Shown one piece after another: positions 9,416 to 17,294 of a stretch of 64,000 nucleotides of DNA. Where the stretch lies: contig CAWJCU010000003.1 of assembly GCA_963841455.1 (NCBI GenBank), forward strand, positions 430,472 to 494,471, in the 5' to 3' direction. The translations under genes were made by a program, and so were the position numbers. The notes beneath the pieces are model-generated. The model ran no database searches. It worked only from the letters and a program-made list of their open reading frames with translations, and was not told where the DNA came from. The stretch is from JAWVFM01 sp963841455 (GTDB taxonomy: Bacteria; Actinomycetota; Thermoleophilia; Solirubrobacterales; 70-9). Position 1 is the stretch's first letter. Each line of letters begins with the position of its first letter.

Positions 9416-9762
9416 TCGCGGACGTAGACCTCCCCATCGCGCTCCACCACCTTCGCCCTTCCGAGAGGCACGACCCGCGTGAGACCCTTGAAGAAAGCGC
9501 CCAGTCCGGGGACCTTGGCGAAGGCGCCCCGCGGGCCGACGACCATGCGCCCGGTCGTCACGTCGTAGGCGCTCTGGTGCCAGGGGCAAACGAGGCAGCC
9601 GTCGGCGTCGATTGTCCCGTCTGCAAGGTCGGCGCGCAGGTGCCGGCAGCGGCGCGAGACCGCGTAGCGCTTGCCGTCGACGTTGACCACCGCCCACGAA
9701 CCGGCCCCGGTCACGCTACCCGGCCCGAGCTCGCCGACACTGCCGACTCGCGTCTCGGACAT
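9412..9762 (-). CDS. Rieske [2Fe-2S] protein
   Basis: 116-residue single-domain Rieske ferredoxin-type protein. The cluster ligands are complete: CRH near residue 40 and CPWH near residue 60, spaced CxH-x17-CxxH, the ferredoxin type without the disulfide cysteines of bc1 Rieske proteins. The following SAYDVTTGRMVVGPR matches the post-cluster strand of dioxygenase ferredoxins. There is no signal peptide, so it is cytoplasmic. The first gene of a two-gene unit with the DUF2236 oxygenase, overlapping it by 4 bp; an electron-donor role for that enzyme is a reasonable inference. ATG at 9762 was chosen; ATG at 9771 (MPPMSETR) is possible. Confidence 0.88.
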   Translation of the reverse strand: MSETRVGSVGELGPGSVTGAGSWAVVNVDGKRYAVSRRCRHLRADLADGTIDADGCLVCPWHQSAYDVTTGRMVVGPRGAFAKVPGLGAFFKGLTRVVPLGRAKVVERDGEVYVRE

Positions 9763-9814
9763 CGGCGGCATTGTTACACCGGCGGCAGCGAATGGGGTAG
9801 CGTCGTCGTACCTG

Positions 9815-10312
9815 ATGCCCTCGGAGCCGGCAGGCCCACCCACCTCGAACCGTCAGCTCATCGAGGGCTTCTACGACGCGTTCGCGCGCCTCGATGCAGA
9901 CGCCATGGCGGCCTGCTATTCGCCCCAGGCGCACTTCTCGGACGCCGTGTTCACCGACCTGCAAGGCGATGAGATCGGCCGGATGTGGAAGATGCTGACG
10001 TCCCGCTCCACCGACCTCGATGTCAAGGCGAGCGAGGTGGAGGCCGACGGCGAGACGGGCTCCGCCCACTGGATCGCCCACTACACGTTCGGGCAGACCG
10101 GCCGCAAGGTCCGCAACGACGTTCGGGCCAGCTTCCGCTTCGCCGACGGGCTGATCGTCGAGCACATCGACGACTTCGACTTCCGCGCTTGGGCAAAGCA
10201 GGCGCTCGGCCCCGCGGCCGGGATCGCGCCGCTGACCCCGGTCTTCAGGACGCTGGTGCGCCGGCGGGCGGCGGATCAGCTCGAGAGCTATTCGGCGGCA
10301 GAGGGAAGCTGA
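9815..10312 (+). CDS. SnoaL/NTF2-like protein
   Basis: 165-residue protein with the NTF2-like cone fold signature. An N-terminal helix NRQLIEGFYDAFARLDADAMAACYSPQAHFSD leads into the pocket strand, then DEIGRMWKML and alternating strands (GETGSAHWIAHYTFGQTGRKVRNDVRASFRFADGLI). Asp/His residues of polyketide-cyclase-like or isomerase-like SnoaL proteins are partly present, but the substrate cannot be deduced. ATG at 9815 gives the expected N-terminus; the frame is open upstream to 9671 across the divergent Rieske promoter region. Its last 68 bp overlap the 3' end of the convergent SDR gene. Confidence 0.8.
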   Translation: MPSEPAGPPTSNRQLIEGFYDAFARLDADAMAACYSPQAHFSDAVFTDLQGDEIGRMWKMLTSRSTDLDVKASEVEADGETGSAHWIAHYTFGQTGRKVRNDVRASFRFADGLIVEHIDDFDFRAWAKQALGPAAGIAPLTPVFRTLVRRRAADQLESYSAAEGS

Positions 10313-11180
10313 CGGCGGTCAGCTTCTCCGAGAGCTCCCACAGCCCCTTGGCGGTCCCGGCGTCCTTTGCGGCGCCGCTGCGCCCCACGAGCTTGGGATG
10401 CCCTCGCTGCTCGGCGATGCCGTCTGGCCCCACGTAGCTGCCGCCGGGGATGTCCTGGGTGGCGGCGTAGAGTGTGGGCAGCGCGCCCATCTCCTCGCTC
10501 TGAGCCAGGACGAGGTTCGTCACCTTCATCATCGCGTTCTGGATGAAGTTCTGCGTGTGGCTTTGGAGGTTCGTCGCCGAGTAGCCGGGATGGGCGGCGA
10601 CCGCTCGAACCCTCGAGCCGGTCTCTTCGAGGCGCCGCTCGAGCTCGAGGGTGAAGAGCAGGTTCGCGAGCTTCGACTGGCCGTAGGCGGGCCAGCGGCT
10701 GTAGTTGCGCCGCTCCCAGTTCAGGTCGTCGAGGTCGATCTTGCCGATCCGGTGGCCGCCCGAGGAGACCGTCACCACGCGGTCGGTGATGCGCGGGAGG
10801 AGGAGGTTGGTGAGCGCGAAGTGGCCGAGGTGGTTGGTCCCGATCTGGAGCTCGAACCCGTCCTTCGTCCTGCCCTCCGGCGGCGCCATGACGCCGGCGT
10901 TGTTGACGAGGATGTCGAGGTCGCCCTCCCAGCCCTCGGCGAGCTCACGGACCGAGGCGAGGTCGGCGAGGTCGAGCGTGCGGACCTCACGTTCGCCCGG
11001 GATGCCCGCCGCGGCCTTCTCGCCGCGTGCCGGATCGCGGACGGCGAGGACGACGCGGGCGCCCGCCCGCGCGAGCTCTCGAGCCGCGACGAGGCCGATG
11101 CCGCTGTTGGCTCCGGTGACGAGCGCTGTACGCCCGTCCTGGCTCGGGATGTCGGCCGCGGTCCACTTGTCCGAGCTCAT
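10245..11180 (-). CDS. SDR-family oxidoreductase (retinol-dehydrogenase-like)
   Basis: 311-residue NAD(P)-dependent short-chain dehydrogenase. The cofactor motif is TALVTGANSGIGLVAARELA near residues 17–36. LDILVNNAGVMAPP gives the structural NNAG near residue 90. The catalytic tetrad is represented by Asn in GTNHLGHFALTNLL, Ser in VVTVSSGGHRIG, and YGQSKLANLLF (Tyr-x3-Lys). The sequence resembles the long-chain retinol/protochlorophyllide-reductase-like branch. The extra C-terminal 30 residues (Pro/Ala-rich) overlap the end of the convergent SnoaL gene and may not be conserved. The ATG at 11180 is 54 bp from the divergent membrane protein gene at 11235. Confidence 0.9.
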   Translation of the reverse strand: MSSDKWTAADIPSQDGRTALVTGANSGIGLVAARELARAGARVVLAVRDPARGEKAAAGIPGEREVRTLDLADLASVRELAEGWEGDLDILVNNAGVMAPPEGRTKDGFELQIGTNHLGHFALTNLLLPRITDRVVTVSSGGHRIGKIDLDDLNWERRNYSRWPAYGQSKLANLLFTLELERRLEETGSRVRAVAAHPGYSATNLQSHTQNFIQNAMMKVTNLVLAQSEEMGALPTLYAATQDIPGGSYVGPDGIAEQRGHPKLVGRSGAAKDAGTAKGLWELSEKLTAVSFPLPPNSSRADPPPAGAPAS

Positions 11181-11234
11181 GCCGTCAATCTAGTCTGCGC
11201 GGGCCCCGCTGCGCGCGCTGATTAGATCCTTGCC

Positions 11235-12065
11235 GTGGAGCTCTGGGTCGCCATCCTGCTCGTGGCCGTCGCCGACGCCCTCGCGGCCGCGGCGATCATC
11301 CGGGTCCGCCGCGGCGCGCCGGACGGCAGCTACTTCGACGACAGCCAGCGTGCGTCGGGCGCCCTCGCCGTGACCGGGACGATCTTCGCCGTTCTCGTCG
11401 GCTTCGTCTTCCTGCTCGCCTTTCAGAGCTACCAGAACGCCCGCAACGGGGCCAAGGACGAGGCGATCGCGGCGCTAGGCCTCTTCAACAGCGCCGACCG
11501 TTTCGATCTCGGCGACCAGGGCGCGCTTCAGGCCGATGCGGTCTGCTACGGGCGCGCCGTTGTCGCAATCGAGTGGCCCGCCATGGCGGACGCGCACTCG
11601 AGTCCGATCGTCGATGGCTGGATCGTGCGCCTGAGCGATGCGTTCAACGACGTACACCTTCATGGCGCCGCGCAGAGCGACGCCGCGCAGAACTGGTTCG
11701 ACGAGACCGACGCCTTGCAACAGGGGCGTCAGGCCCGCCTTGCTGAGGCGCCGCGCGTGATCCCGGCGACGATCTGGGTCCTCCTGCTCATTACGGGCCT
11801 CGCCGTCGTGGGGTTTTCCCTGCTCTTCGCCGACCCCTCCGAGCGCCTCAACGCGCAGCTCGCGCTCGTCCTTTCGGTGACGACGGCGGTGGTCGCGAGC
11901 CTCCTCACCGTTAACTTCCTCGACCGCCCCTACGGCGACCACGCGGGCGCCATCGAGCCGACCGCGATGCGCTCCACGATCGCGACCATGACCCGCGGCC
12001 TGCCCGCGGCGACCAACCGCGCGCTCGAGGATCGCTGCGACGGGTCCGGGCGACCGACTGCCTGA
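11235..12065 (+). CDS. DUF4239-like membrane protein
   Basis: 276-residue membrane protein starting with GTG. An N-terminal membrane helix (LWVAILLVAVADALAAAAII) is followed by a second (LAVTGTIFAVLVGFVFLLAF) and a long extramembrane helical region with SYQNARNGAKDEAIAALGLF. Two C-terminal helices end the hydrophobic core (TIWVLLLITGLAVVGFSLLF and LALVLSVTTAVVASLLTVNF), leading to LDRPYG. This four-helix plan with SYQNAR and LDRPY is that of DUF4239 bestrophin-like proteins, of unknown function. Divergent from the SDR gene and convergent (5 bp apart) with the enolase-superfamily gene. Confidence 0.7.
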   Translation: MELWVAILLVAVADALAAAAIIRVRRGAPDGSYFDDSQRASGALAVTGTIFAVLVGFVFLLAFQSYQNARNGAKDEAIAALGLFNSADRFDLGDQGALQADAVCYGRAVVAIEWPAMADAHSSPIVDGWIVRLSDAFNDVHLHGAAQSDAAQNWFDETDALQQGRQARLAEAPRVIPATIWVLLLITGLAVVGFSLLFADPSERLNAQLALVLSVTTAVVASLLTVNFLDRPYGDHAGAIEPTAMRSTIATMTRGLPAATNRALEDRCDGSGRPTA

Positions 12066-12070
12066 GTGCT

Positions 12071-13135
12071 CTACTCGCCCCAGCGAAAGCCGGTCGCGCT
12101 CGGCGAGGGCTCGAGGGGGCTGGCCGGCAGGCCGTCCGGGACGCTCGGGTCGTTGTAGCCCGAGGGGGCGCAGTCGTTGGGCGTGTCGGGGTGGAAGAGC
12201 GAGGCCAGGTACTGGATCTGCCCTCGGCCCACGCCTACCTCGCCCTGCCCGCCCGAGTAGATCGCGAGCCCCTCCCGCTCGCAGTGCTCGTAGACCGCGG
12301 AGAGCTCCTGCAAGGAGCCCCAACGGGAGGGCTTCGAGTTGACCGCGTTCGGCGGGGCGAGCTCGACGATGTCGGCGACGGAGTGAAGCGGCGCGTCGAA
12401 GGTGACGCGTTCCCAATGGTCGGCCAGCACCGCCCTGGTCTCCTCCGTTAGGTCGGGATCCTCGAGATAGGCCTCGGGGAACGCCTCCGCGACCGCGCGA
12501 TAGAGCTCGGGATCGGTATCGACCTCGACCACCGTGCCCTTGTAGTAGCCCTTGAGGTCGAGGGTCTTCACCGTCGCGATCTCGGCGATCTCGGCGATCA
12601 GCTCGTCGGTCCAGTCGTTCTCGGGGTCGAGCTTGAACTCGAGCGACGTGTACTTTGCAAGGCGCCTGCGGATCGCATCCGTCGAGGACGGCGACTCGTC
12701 GTCGAACGCGGAGAGCCTGGTCGAGCAGACGAAGCGCAGGGGCTTTGGATCGAGGCCGACGGCCTCGTGCAGAGGGAGGTCGTTCTGACGGAGCGCGAGG
12801 TCCAGCGCAGCGGATTCGTATGCCCAGCGCCGGTAGAGGCGCGAGACGTCGCGCTCGGGCGGGGCCCCCGTGAACAGGTCCACCGTGCCGATCAGCTCGC
12901 AGAGCGCGCCGAGCGTCGACGGACCGGAGAGTTCGTGAATCGGTCCGGCGTCCCGGTGGGCGACGTGATCGAGGACTTCGTAGGCGACGTCCTCGCCGAG
13001 CCCCTCCTGGCCCCCACCTTGCATCCGCACGATGGTCGATCCGCGGGTGAAGGAGCCGTACTCACGGTCGTTGGCGTCTAGCGAGTAGCCCCCCACGTCA
13101 ACGGGGAGGTCGCTCACCGTCTCAAACAGCCCCAT
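12071..13135 (-). CDS. Enolase-superfamily protein (mandelate racemase/o-succinylbenzoate-synthase-like)
   Basis: 354-residue protein with the capping domain and barrel of the enolase superfamily, which abstract a proton alpha to a carboxylate. Candidate metal and base positions lie on successive barrel strands: SLEFKLDPEN near residue 165, KTLDLKGYYKG near 190, EAYLEDPDL near 223, VTFDAPLHSVADI near 250 and AVNSKPSRWGS near 268. The catalytic Lys-x-Lys of true muconate or mandelate enzymes is replaced (FKLDP), so the reaction may differ from the named families. The substrate is unknown. The N-terminal YGSFTRGSTIVRMQG strands are typical of the cap domain. Confidence 0.75.
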   Translation of the reverse strand: MGLFETVSDLPVDVGGYSLDANDREYGSFTRGSTIVRMQGGGQEGLGEDVAYEVLDHVAHRDAGPIHELSGPSTLGALCELIGTVDLFTGAPPERDVSRLYRRWAYESAALDLALRQNDLPLHEAVGLDPKPLRFVCSTRLSAFDDESPSSTDAIRRRLAKYTSLEFKLDPENDWTDELIAEIAEIATVKTLDLKGYYKGTVVEVDTDPELYRAVAEAFPEAYLEDPDLTEETRAVLADHWERVTFDAPLHSVADIVELAPPNAVNSKPSRWGSLQELSAVYEHCEREGLAIYSGGQGEVGVGRGQIQYLASLFHPDTPNDCAPSGYNDPSVPDGLPASPLEPSPSATGFRWGE

Positions 13136-13207
13136 GACCGCAGGCTAGCGATGCTCGGATCGGGGAGGTCGACGCGGCGTCCGGCGTCCGGCTCTAATGT
13201 CCCACCC

Positions 13208-13597
13208 ATGCCCTCGCATCTCCACACCTGCTACCGAATCACCGACGTCGACCGCTCCGTCGCCTTCTACGAGAAGCTCGGGATGGTGGAGATGCGGAGG
13301 CTTCCGATACGCGACGAGGCGATCAACGTCTTCATGGGCTTCCCGGGCGACGGCGCACGTCTCGAGCTCACGTTCAATCACGGCCGGACCGAGCCATACG
13401 AGATCGGGACGGGCTACGGTCACATTGCCATCGACGTCGACGACCTGGACGGAACCCTCGAGCGTCTCGCCGGCGAGGGGATCGAGCCCGAGAAGCCCCC
13501 GTACACGGTGCGCGAGGGCGGCTCGCGCCTCTGCTTCGTCCGAGACCCCGACGACTACAGGATCGAGCTGATCGAGGTCGCGCCCAGCGATACCTAG
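13208..13597 (+). CDS. Glyoxalase I (lactoylglutathione lyase-type VOC protein)
   Basis: 129-residue VOC-fold protein with two beta-alpha-beta3 repeats. All four metal-ligand positions of glyoxalase I are present: His in HTCYRITDVDRSVAFYEKLG, Glu in RLELTFNHG, His in GYGHIAIDVDDL and Glu in DDYRIELIEV. FVRDPDDYRIELIE is the classic GloA ending. In an actinobacterium lacking glutathione the thiol is probably mycothiol or another, which is inference. ATG at 13208 was taken since homology begins two residues later. It converges with the amidase gene, sharing a CTAG stop. Confidence 0.88.
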   Translation: MPSHLHTCYRITDVDRSVAFYEKLGMVEMRRLPIRDEAINVFMGFPGDGARLELTFNHGRTEPYEIGTGYGHIAIDVDDLDGTLERLAGEGIEPEKPPYTVREGGSRLCFVRDPDDYRIELIEVAPSDT

Positions 13598-14841
13598 CTC
13601 GCGTCGCCCGCGAGGACGCGGTTCGCCAAGAGCCCGTAGGCCTCGATCGCGACGGCGAGGTCCTCGTCGGTGGTGTCCTCGGCCGGGGTGTGGCTGAGGC
13701 CGGCGATCGAGGGCGTGAACATCATCGCCGTCGGGACCACGCGGGCCACCTCGGCCGCGTCGTGGAGCGCACCGCTCACGAGCACGCGGTCGGAGCCGGC
13801 GACCTCCTCGCACGCGGCCCGCGCCGCGGCGACGAGCTCGGGGTCGAACTCGATCGGCTCGATCCGCCAGATCGCCTCGCTCTGCCACTCGCACCGGCGA
13901 TCGGCCGCCGCCGCCTCACCAGCCTCGAGCGTCGCGTCGAGCATCGCCTTCAACTGGTCGGTGCGCGCGTGGCGCAGGTCGACGAAAAGGTCTGCCTCGC
14001 CGGCCACAGCGCTCACGATCCCGGGCCGCAGCTCGAGCGCACCGGTCGTCGCGCGCCCATCGTGATCGCTGGCGATGAGCTCGATGGCCAGGGCTGCCTC
14101 GGCCGCCGCGAGCCCGGCGTCGCGACGCGTGTTCATAGGTGTCGTTCCGGCGTGCGACGCCTGTCCGATAAAGCGCAGCCGCCGCCGCTCGATTCCGACG
14201 CAGCCCGCCACGGCCGCCGCGCGCAGCTCATCCGCCTCCAGCACAGGCCCCTGCTCGATGTGCAGCTCGAGGTAGGCGCCGAGCCCGGCGCGCCTAGAGC
14301 CGGCCTCGAGCGCTCGGGCGAGCTCGACGCCGTTCTCCGCGAGGGCGTCCTCGAGGCGCACGCCGTCGTGGTCGGTCAGGTCACGCACGGCCTCGGGCTC
14401 GAGGGTGCCCGAGAAGGCGGAGCTCCCCAGCAGGCTACGGCCGAAACGCGCGCCCTCCTCGTCGGCCCAGTCCACGAGGGCGAGCGGGCGTGGCGGCGCC
14501 TCGCCTGCGTCGACCCAGGCGCGCAGGACGCCGAGCCCCGCCATCACCCCGAGCGCGCCGTCGAGCCAGCCTCCCTGCGGAACCGAGTCGAGGTGCGAGC
14601 CTAGGACTAGGGCGGTCCCGCCCGCGCCGTCCAGCCGCGCCCACACGTTCCCGGCCTCGTCGCGCTCGGGTTCGAGGCCGATGTCCGCGAGGAGCTCGCC
14701 GAAGAACCCCCGCGCCTCGCGCCAGGTTTGGGTCCATGCGATGCGGCGCGCGCCGCCACGCCCGCCGGTCCGCGCGTCGAGCTCGCGCAGGTCCGCGATG
14801 ACGCGGGCGGCGTCGATGTGCGGGCCGGGGCTCTCAGCCAT
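13594..14841 (-). CDS. M20-type hydantoinase/carbamoylase amidase
   Basis: 415-residue zinc-dependent amidohydrolase of the M20/M40 family that includes N-carbamoyl-L-amino-acid hydrolase, allantoate amidohydrolase and beta-ureidopropionase. Metal-binding blocks are LVLGSHLDSVPQGGWLDGALGV (His-x-Asp then Asp) near residue 80, DEEGARFGRSLLGSSAFSG (Glu-Glu type) near 125, YLELHIEQGPVLE (His) near 185, and the C-terminal SGALHDAAEVARV (His) near 370. The substrate-binding GIERRRLRFIGQASHAGTTPM is typical. ATG at 14841 follows the double-hairpin element and lies 60 bp after the DDAH-like gene on the same strand. The neighbours suggest it may remove a carbamoyl group from an amine or amino acid. 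Confidence 0.88.
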   Translation of the reverse strand: MAESPGPHIDAARVIADLRELDARTGGRGGARRIAWTQTWREARGFFGELLADIGLEPERDEAGNVWARLDGAGGTALVLGSHLDSVPQGGWLDGALGVMAGLGVLRAWVDAGEAPPRPLALVDWADEEGARFGRSLLGSSAFSGTLEPEAVRDLTDHDGVRLEDALAENGVELARALEAGSRRAGLGAYLELHIEQGPVLEADELRAAAVAGCVGIERRRLRFIGQASHAGTTPMNTRRDAGLAAAEAALAIELIASDHDGRATTGALELRPGIVSAVAGEADLFVDLRHARTDQLKAMLDATLEAGEAAAADRRCEWQSEAIWRIEPIEFDPELVAAARAACEEVAGSDRVLVSGALHDAAEVARVVPTAMMFTPSIAGLSHTPAEDTTDEDLAVAIEAYGLLANRVLAGDAS

Positions 14842-14847
14842 ACCACT

Positions 14848-14899
14848 TGCCGGCGCCCGCGGCGCCCCTACAGGCTGCTTTCGGGGCAAAGCCCCTCAC
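14848..14899 (-). repeat. Double-hairpin element, copy A
   Basis: Read on the minus strand: stem 1 GGGGC-TTT-GCCCC, linker GAAAGCAGCCTGTAG, stem 2 GGCGCC-GCG-GGCGCC, then GGCAAG. It occupies almost the whole 60-bp gap between the DDAH-like stop and the amidase start, so here it is intercistronic and not terminal. The linker differs from the other copies by one or two bases. See copies at 22630, 29140 and 37566. Confidence 0.75.
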
Positions 14900-14901
14900 C
14901 A

Positions 14902-15777
14902 TCAGACTCCGACCCGCTCGCGCCGCAGTGCCTGCCCCAGGCAGTGGGCGCCGCCGCCGCCCAGCGTGAACATCTCGAGCTCGGGGGCCAGGACACGTAT
15001 GCCGTGAGAGGCGAGCGCCTCGTTCAGGCGCGTGGCGCCCGCCGCCGACAGCACCCGGTCGTCGCCGAGCGAGATGGCGTTTGCCCCCAGCGTGAATGCG
15101 TCGTCCGCGGAGAGCTCGATGATTCCGAACCCCCTCCCGCGGAGCCAGGAGACGAACCCGTGCGAGAGCGCCTCGACGGCGGCTGCGACGAGCCGCTCGG
15201 CGACCACACCTATCAGCACATCGATATGCACCCAGCGCTCGGCGATCGGCTCGACCCGGACCTCCCAGCCGTCGTCGGCGAGCCAGCCGGCGAGCTGGCG
15301 GGCGGCCTTCTCCTGCGTGCGCGCCTCGCCCGCACCGATCACGGCGAGGCCCGGCTCGAGGATCATCACGTCGCCGCCCTCGAGCGTCCCCGCGCTGACC
15401 ATTCCGCGGATCGGGATCTCGGACCCCTGGTAGAAGCGGATCACGGGCGCGTACTCCCCGCGCCTCCACGGCTGCGCGGGCTGGGCGACGACGGCGCCCC
15501 GCGCCGTTGCCACGCTCGAGTCGCGGGCGAAGACCTGGTAGGGGAGCGCGGGGTCCGGATCGAGGTAGTGGCAGCGCACGCCCGACTGCTCGTAGGCGTC
15601 GACGAGCTCGGCGTGTTGGGTCTTCGCGGCGGTGCGGTCGAACGTGTGTCCCGCCTCCAGCGTCGCCAGCGAGATGGCGCTGGTCGGAAGCCAGCGGAAG
15701 TTGTCGGGCGGGCATAGAAGGACGTCGAGGAGGCGCCCGTGCTCCGAGTCGACGCCCCAGTTCGGCTCGCCGCTCAA
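14902..15777 (-). CDS. DDAH/arginine-deiminase-family amidinohydrolase
   Basis: 291-residue guanidine-modifying enzyme (pentein fold). Signature residues are ARDSSVATARGAVV near residue 85, TLEGGDVMILEPG (Glu-Gly-Gly-Asp) near 130, WVHIDVLIGVV with the catalytic His near 182, and GGGAHCLGQALRRE with the catalytic Cys near 280. This Cys-His set is that of dimethylarginine dimethylaminohydrolase, arginine deiminase and related hydrolases that release citrulline- or urea-type products. The ATG overlaps the stop of the decarboxylase gene (15774–15777), indicating coupling. The context suggests action on arginine, agmatine or a derivative; a sequence comparison would be needed to choose. Confidence 0.86.
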   Translation of the reverse strand: MSGEPNWGVDSEHGRLLDVLLCPPDNFRWLPTSAISLATLEAGHTFDRTAAKTQHAELVDAYEQSGVRCHYLDPDPALPYQVFARDSSVATARGAVVAQPAQPWRRGEYAPVIRFYQGSEIPIRGMVSAGTLEGGDVMILEPGLAVIGAGEARTQEKAARQLAGWLADDGWEVRVEPIAERWVHIDVLIGVVAERLVAAAVEALSHGFVSWLRGRGFGIIELSADDAFTLGANAISLGDDRVLSAAGATRLNEALASHGIRVLAPELEMFTLGGGGAHCLGQALRRERVGV

Positions 15778-17252
15778 CCCGCCACCACCCGGATCGTGCG
15801 AAGGCTGCGATCGACTGCGCCCCTGACCTTCCCGCCATGGGCGAGGGTCTCGCGGATGTAGTCGATCGTCTCGACCGTCAGGACCTCCCCCGGAAGGACG
15901 TTGGGGATGCCCGGTGGATAGGTCGCGAGCGATTCGGCCGCGACCCTGCCCTCGGCATCGGCAAGCGAGACGACGTCCTGCGGGGCGAGGAAGGCATCGC
16001 GCGGCGGCATCCGCAGCGGCCCCCAGGGTGGCGGGGGCGCGAAGGGTCTGGCCGGCTCGTGCTCGACCTCGCCCAGCGTCGTCACCGCGTGGCGGAGCGA
16101 GGCCAGGAGGCGCTCGACGTCGGGCTGGGCCGGGGCGCCCATGCCGAAGACAGCGACGACGACGCTCTCCGTAGCCAGCTCCAGGTTCACGTCGTCGAGC
16201 TCGTGCATCAGGGCGGCGACCCGGTGGCCGGTGGTGCCCGTGCCGCGGACGTCGATTGAGAGTCGCAGGGGATCCCAGGCGTGGACGCCGGTGCGGCCCC
16301 CGAGCTCCTCATCGAGAACATCCAGCCCGGGAAGCTCGCACACCTCGGCTCGCGCCCGGGCGAGCGCCTCGATCGTCTCGCGGAGGAGCTCCTCGCCCCG
16401 AGTGGCGGCGAGACGACGGGCGGCGTCGAGCGAGGCGCAAAGGAGCGCGCTGGGGCTGGTGGACTCCGTGAGTGTGACCGCGCGGTCGACGTCGGCTTCG
16501 TCGATCAGCTCGCCGGAGCCGAGATGGAGGATGGCCGACTGGGTGAGGCTGCCGACGATCTTGTGGACCGACGAGAGAACGAGATCTGCACCGGCCTCCA
16601 ATGCGCTCGTCGGCAGGCGGTCGGAGAAGCGGAGATGCGCGCCCCATGCCTCGTCCACGAGCAGCGGCACCCCGCGCTCGTGGGCCACGTCCGCCAGCGC
16701 TGCGACGTCGGCGACCGCACCGAAGTAGGTGGGCGACACGACCATCGCGGCGATCGCGCCGGGGGTGAGCTCGATCGCCTTCGCGAGGGCATCCGGGGTC
16801 ACGCAATGAGCGATCCCGAGGTCGGGGTCGACCTCGGGCGCGACGAAGGTGGGCTCGAGGCCCGCGACGACCAGCCCGTCGATCGTCGAGGAGTGGACGT
16901 TGCGCTGCACCACGACGCGCTTCCCCGAGTGGCGGATCGCCAGGCAGGTCGCCTTGTTGCCCTGGGAGGCGCCGTTGATGAGGAACCAGCTCCGGCGCGC
17001 CCCCCACGCTCGAGCCGCGAGGTCCTGGGCGAGCTGGAAGGGCGTCGGCTCCGGCGGCGGGACGTCGATGCCCTCGATGAGCGCCGGGATGTCGAGGTCG
17101 AACGCCGCCGGCCCAAGCGCCTCGAGTGCACCGGGGTCGGCGCCCGGCCCGCCCTTGTGCCCCGGGACGTGGAGCCGGCCCGGCTGCCGGGCGGCGTAGG
17201 CGACGAGGGCTTCGAGGTAGGGAGCTCGGGCCTGCGCGTCGCTTGCCGGCAC
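15774..17252 (-). CDS. Orn/Lys/Arg decarboxylase family PLP enzyme
   Basis: 492-residue PLP-dependent decarboxylase of the prokaryotic Orn/Lys/Arg (group III, SpeA/YaaO-like) type. The N-terminus has the family's RLHVPGHKGG, followed by FDLDIPALIEGIDVP. WFLINGASQGNKATCLAI binds the PLP phosphate near residue 90. LLVDEAWGAHLRF carries the Asp-x-Ala contact near 195, and VLSSVHKIVGSLTQSAIL contains the Schiff-base Lys near 228. The C-terminal YPPGIPNVLPGEVLT is also diagnostic. Start is GTG at 17252. It is the first of three coupled genes with the DDAH-like and carbamoylase genes. Arginine is the most likely substrate given these partners, but lysine or ornithine is not excluded. Confidence 0.87.
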   Translation of the reverse strand: MPASDAQARAPYLEALVAYAARQPGRLHVPGHKGGPGADPGALEALGPAAFDLDIPALIEGIDVPPPEPTPFQLAQDLAARAWGARRSWFLINGASQGNKATCLAIRHSGKRVVVQRNVHSSTIDGLVVAGLEPTFVAPEVDPDLGIAHCVTPDALAKAIELTPGAIAAMVVSPTYFGAVADVAALADVAHERGVPLLVDEAWGAHLRFSDRLPTSALEAGADLVLSSVHKIVGSLTQSAILHLGSGELIDEADVDRAVTLTESTSPSALLCASLDAARRLAATRGEELLRETIEALARARAEVCELPGLDVLDEELGGRTGVHAWDPLRLSIDVRGTGTTGHRVAALMHELDDVNLELATESVVVAVFGMGAPAQPDVERLLASLRHAVTTLGEVEHEPARPFAPPPPWGPLRMPPRDAFLAPQDVVSLADAEGRVAAESLATYPPGIPNVLPGEVLTVETIDYIRETLAHGGKVRGAVDRSLRTIRVVAG

Positions 17253-17294
17253 GCGAGCGAAGCTAACAGCCCGCCGCCGCGCAGGCCGGCCCGC

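Noticed and set aside
7736..9427. 563-residue plus-strand fusion of enoyl-CoA hydratase with a long C-terminal tail
   Set aside because: The tail beyond about 8545 is antisense to the DUF2236 gene; the fusion is produced by frame errors.
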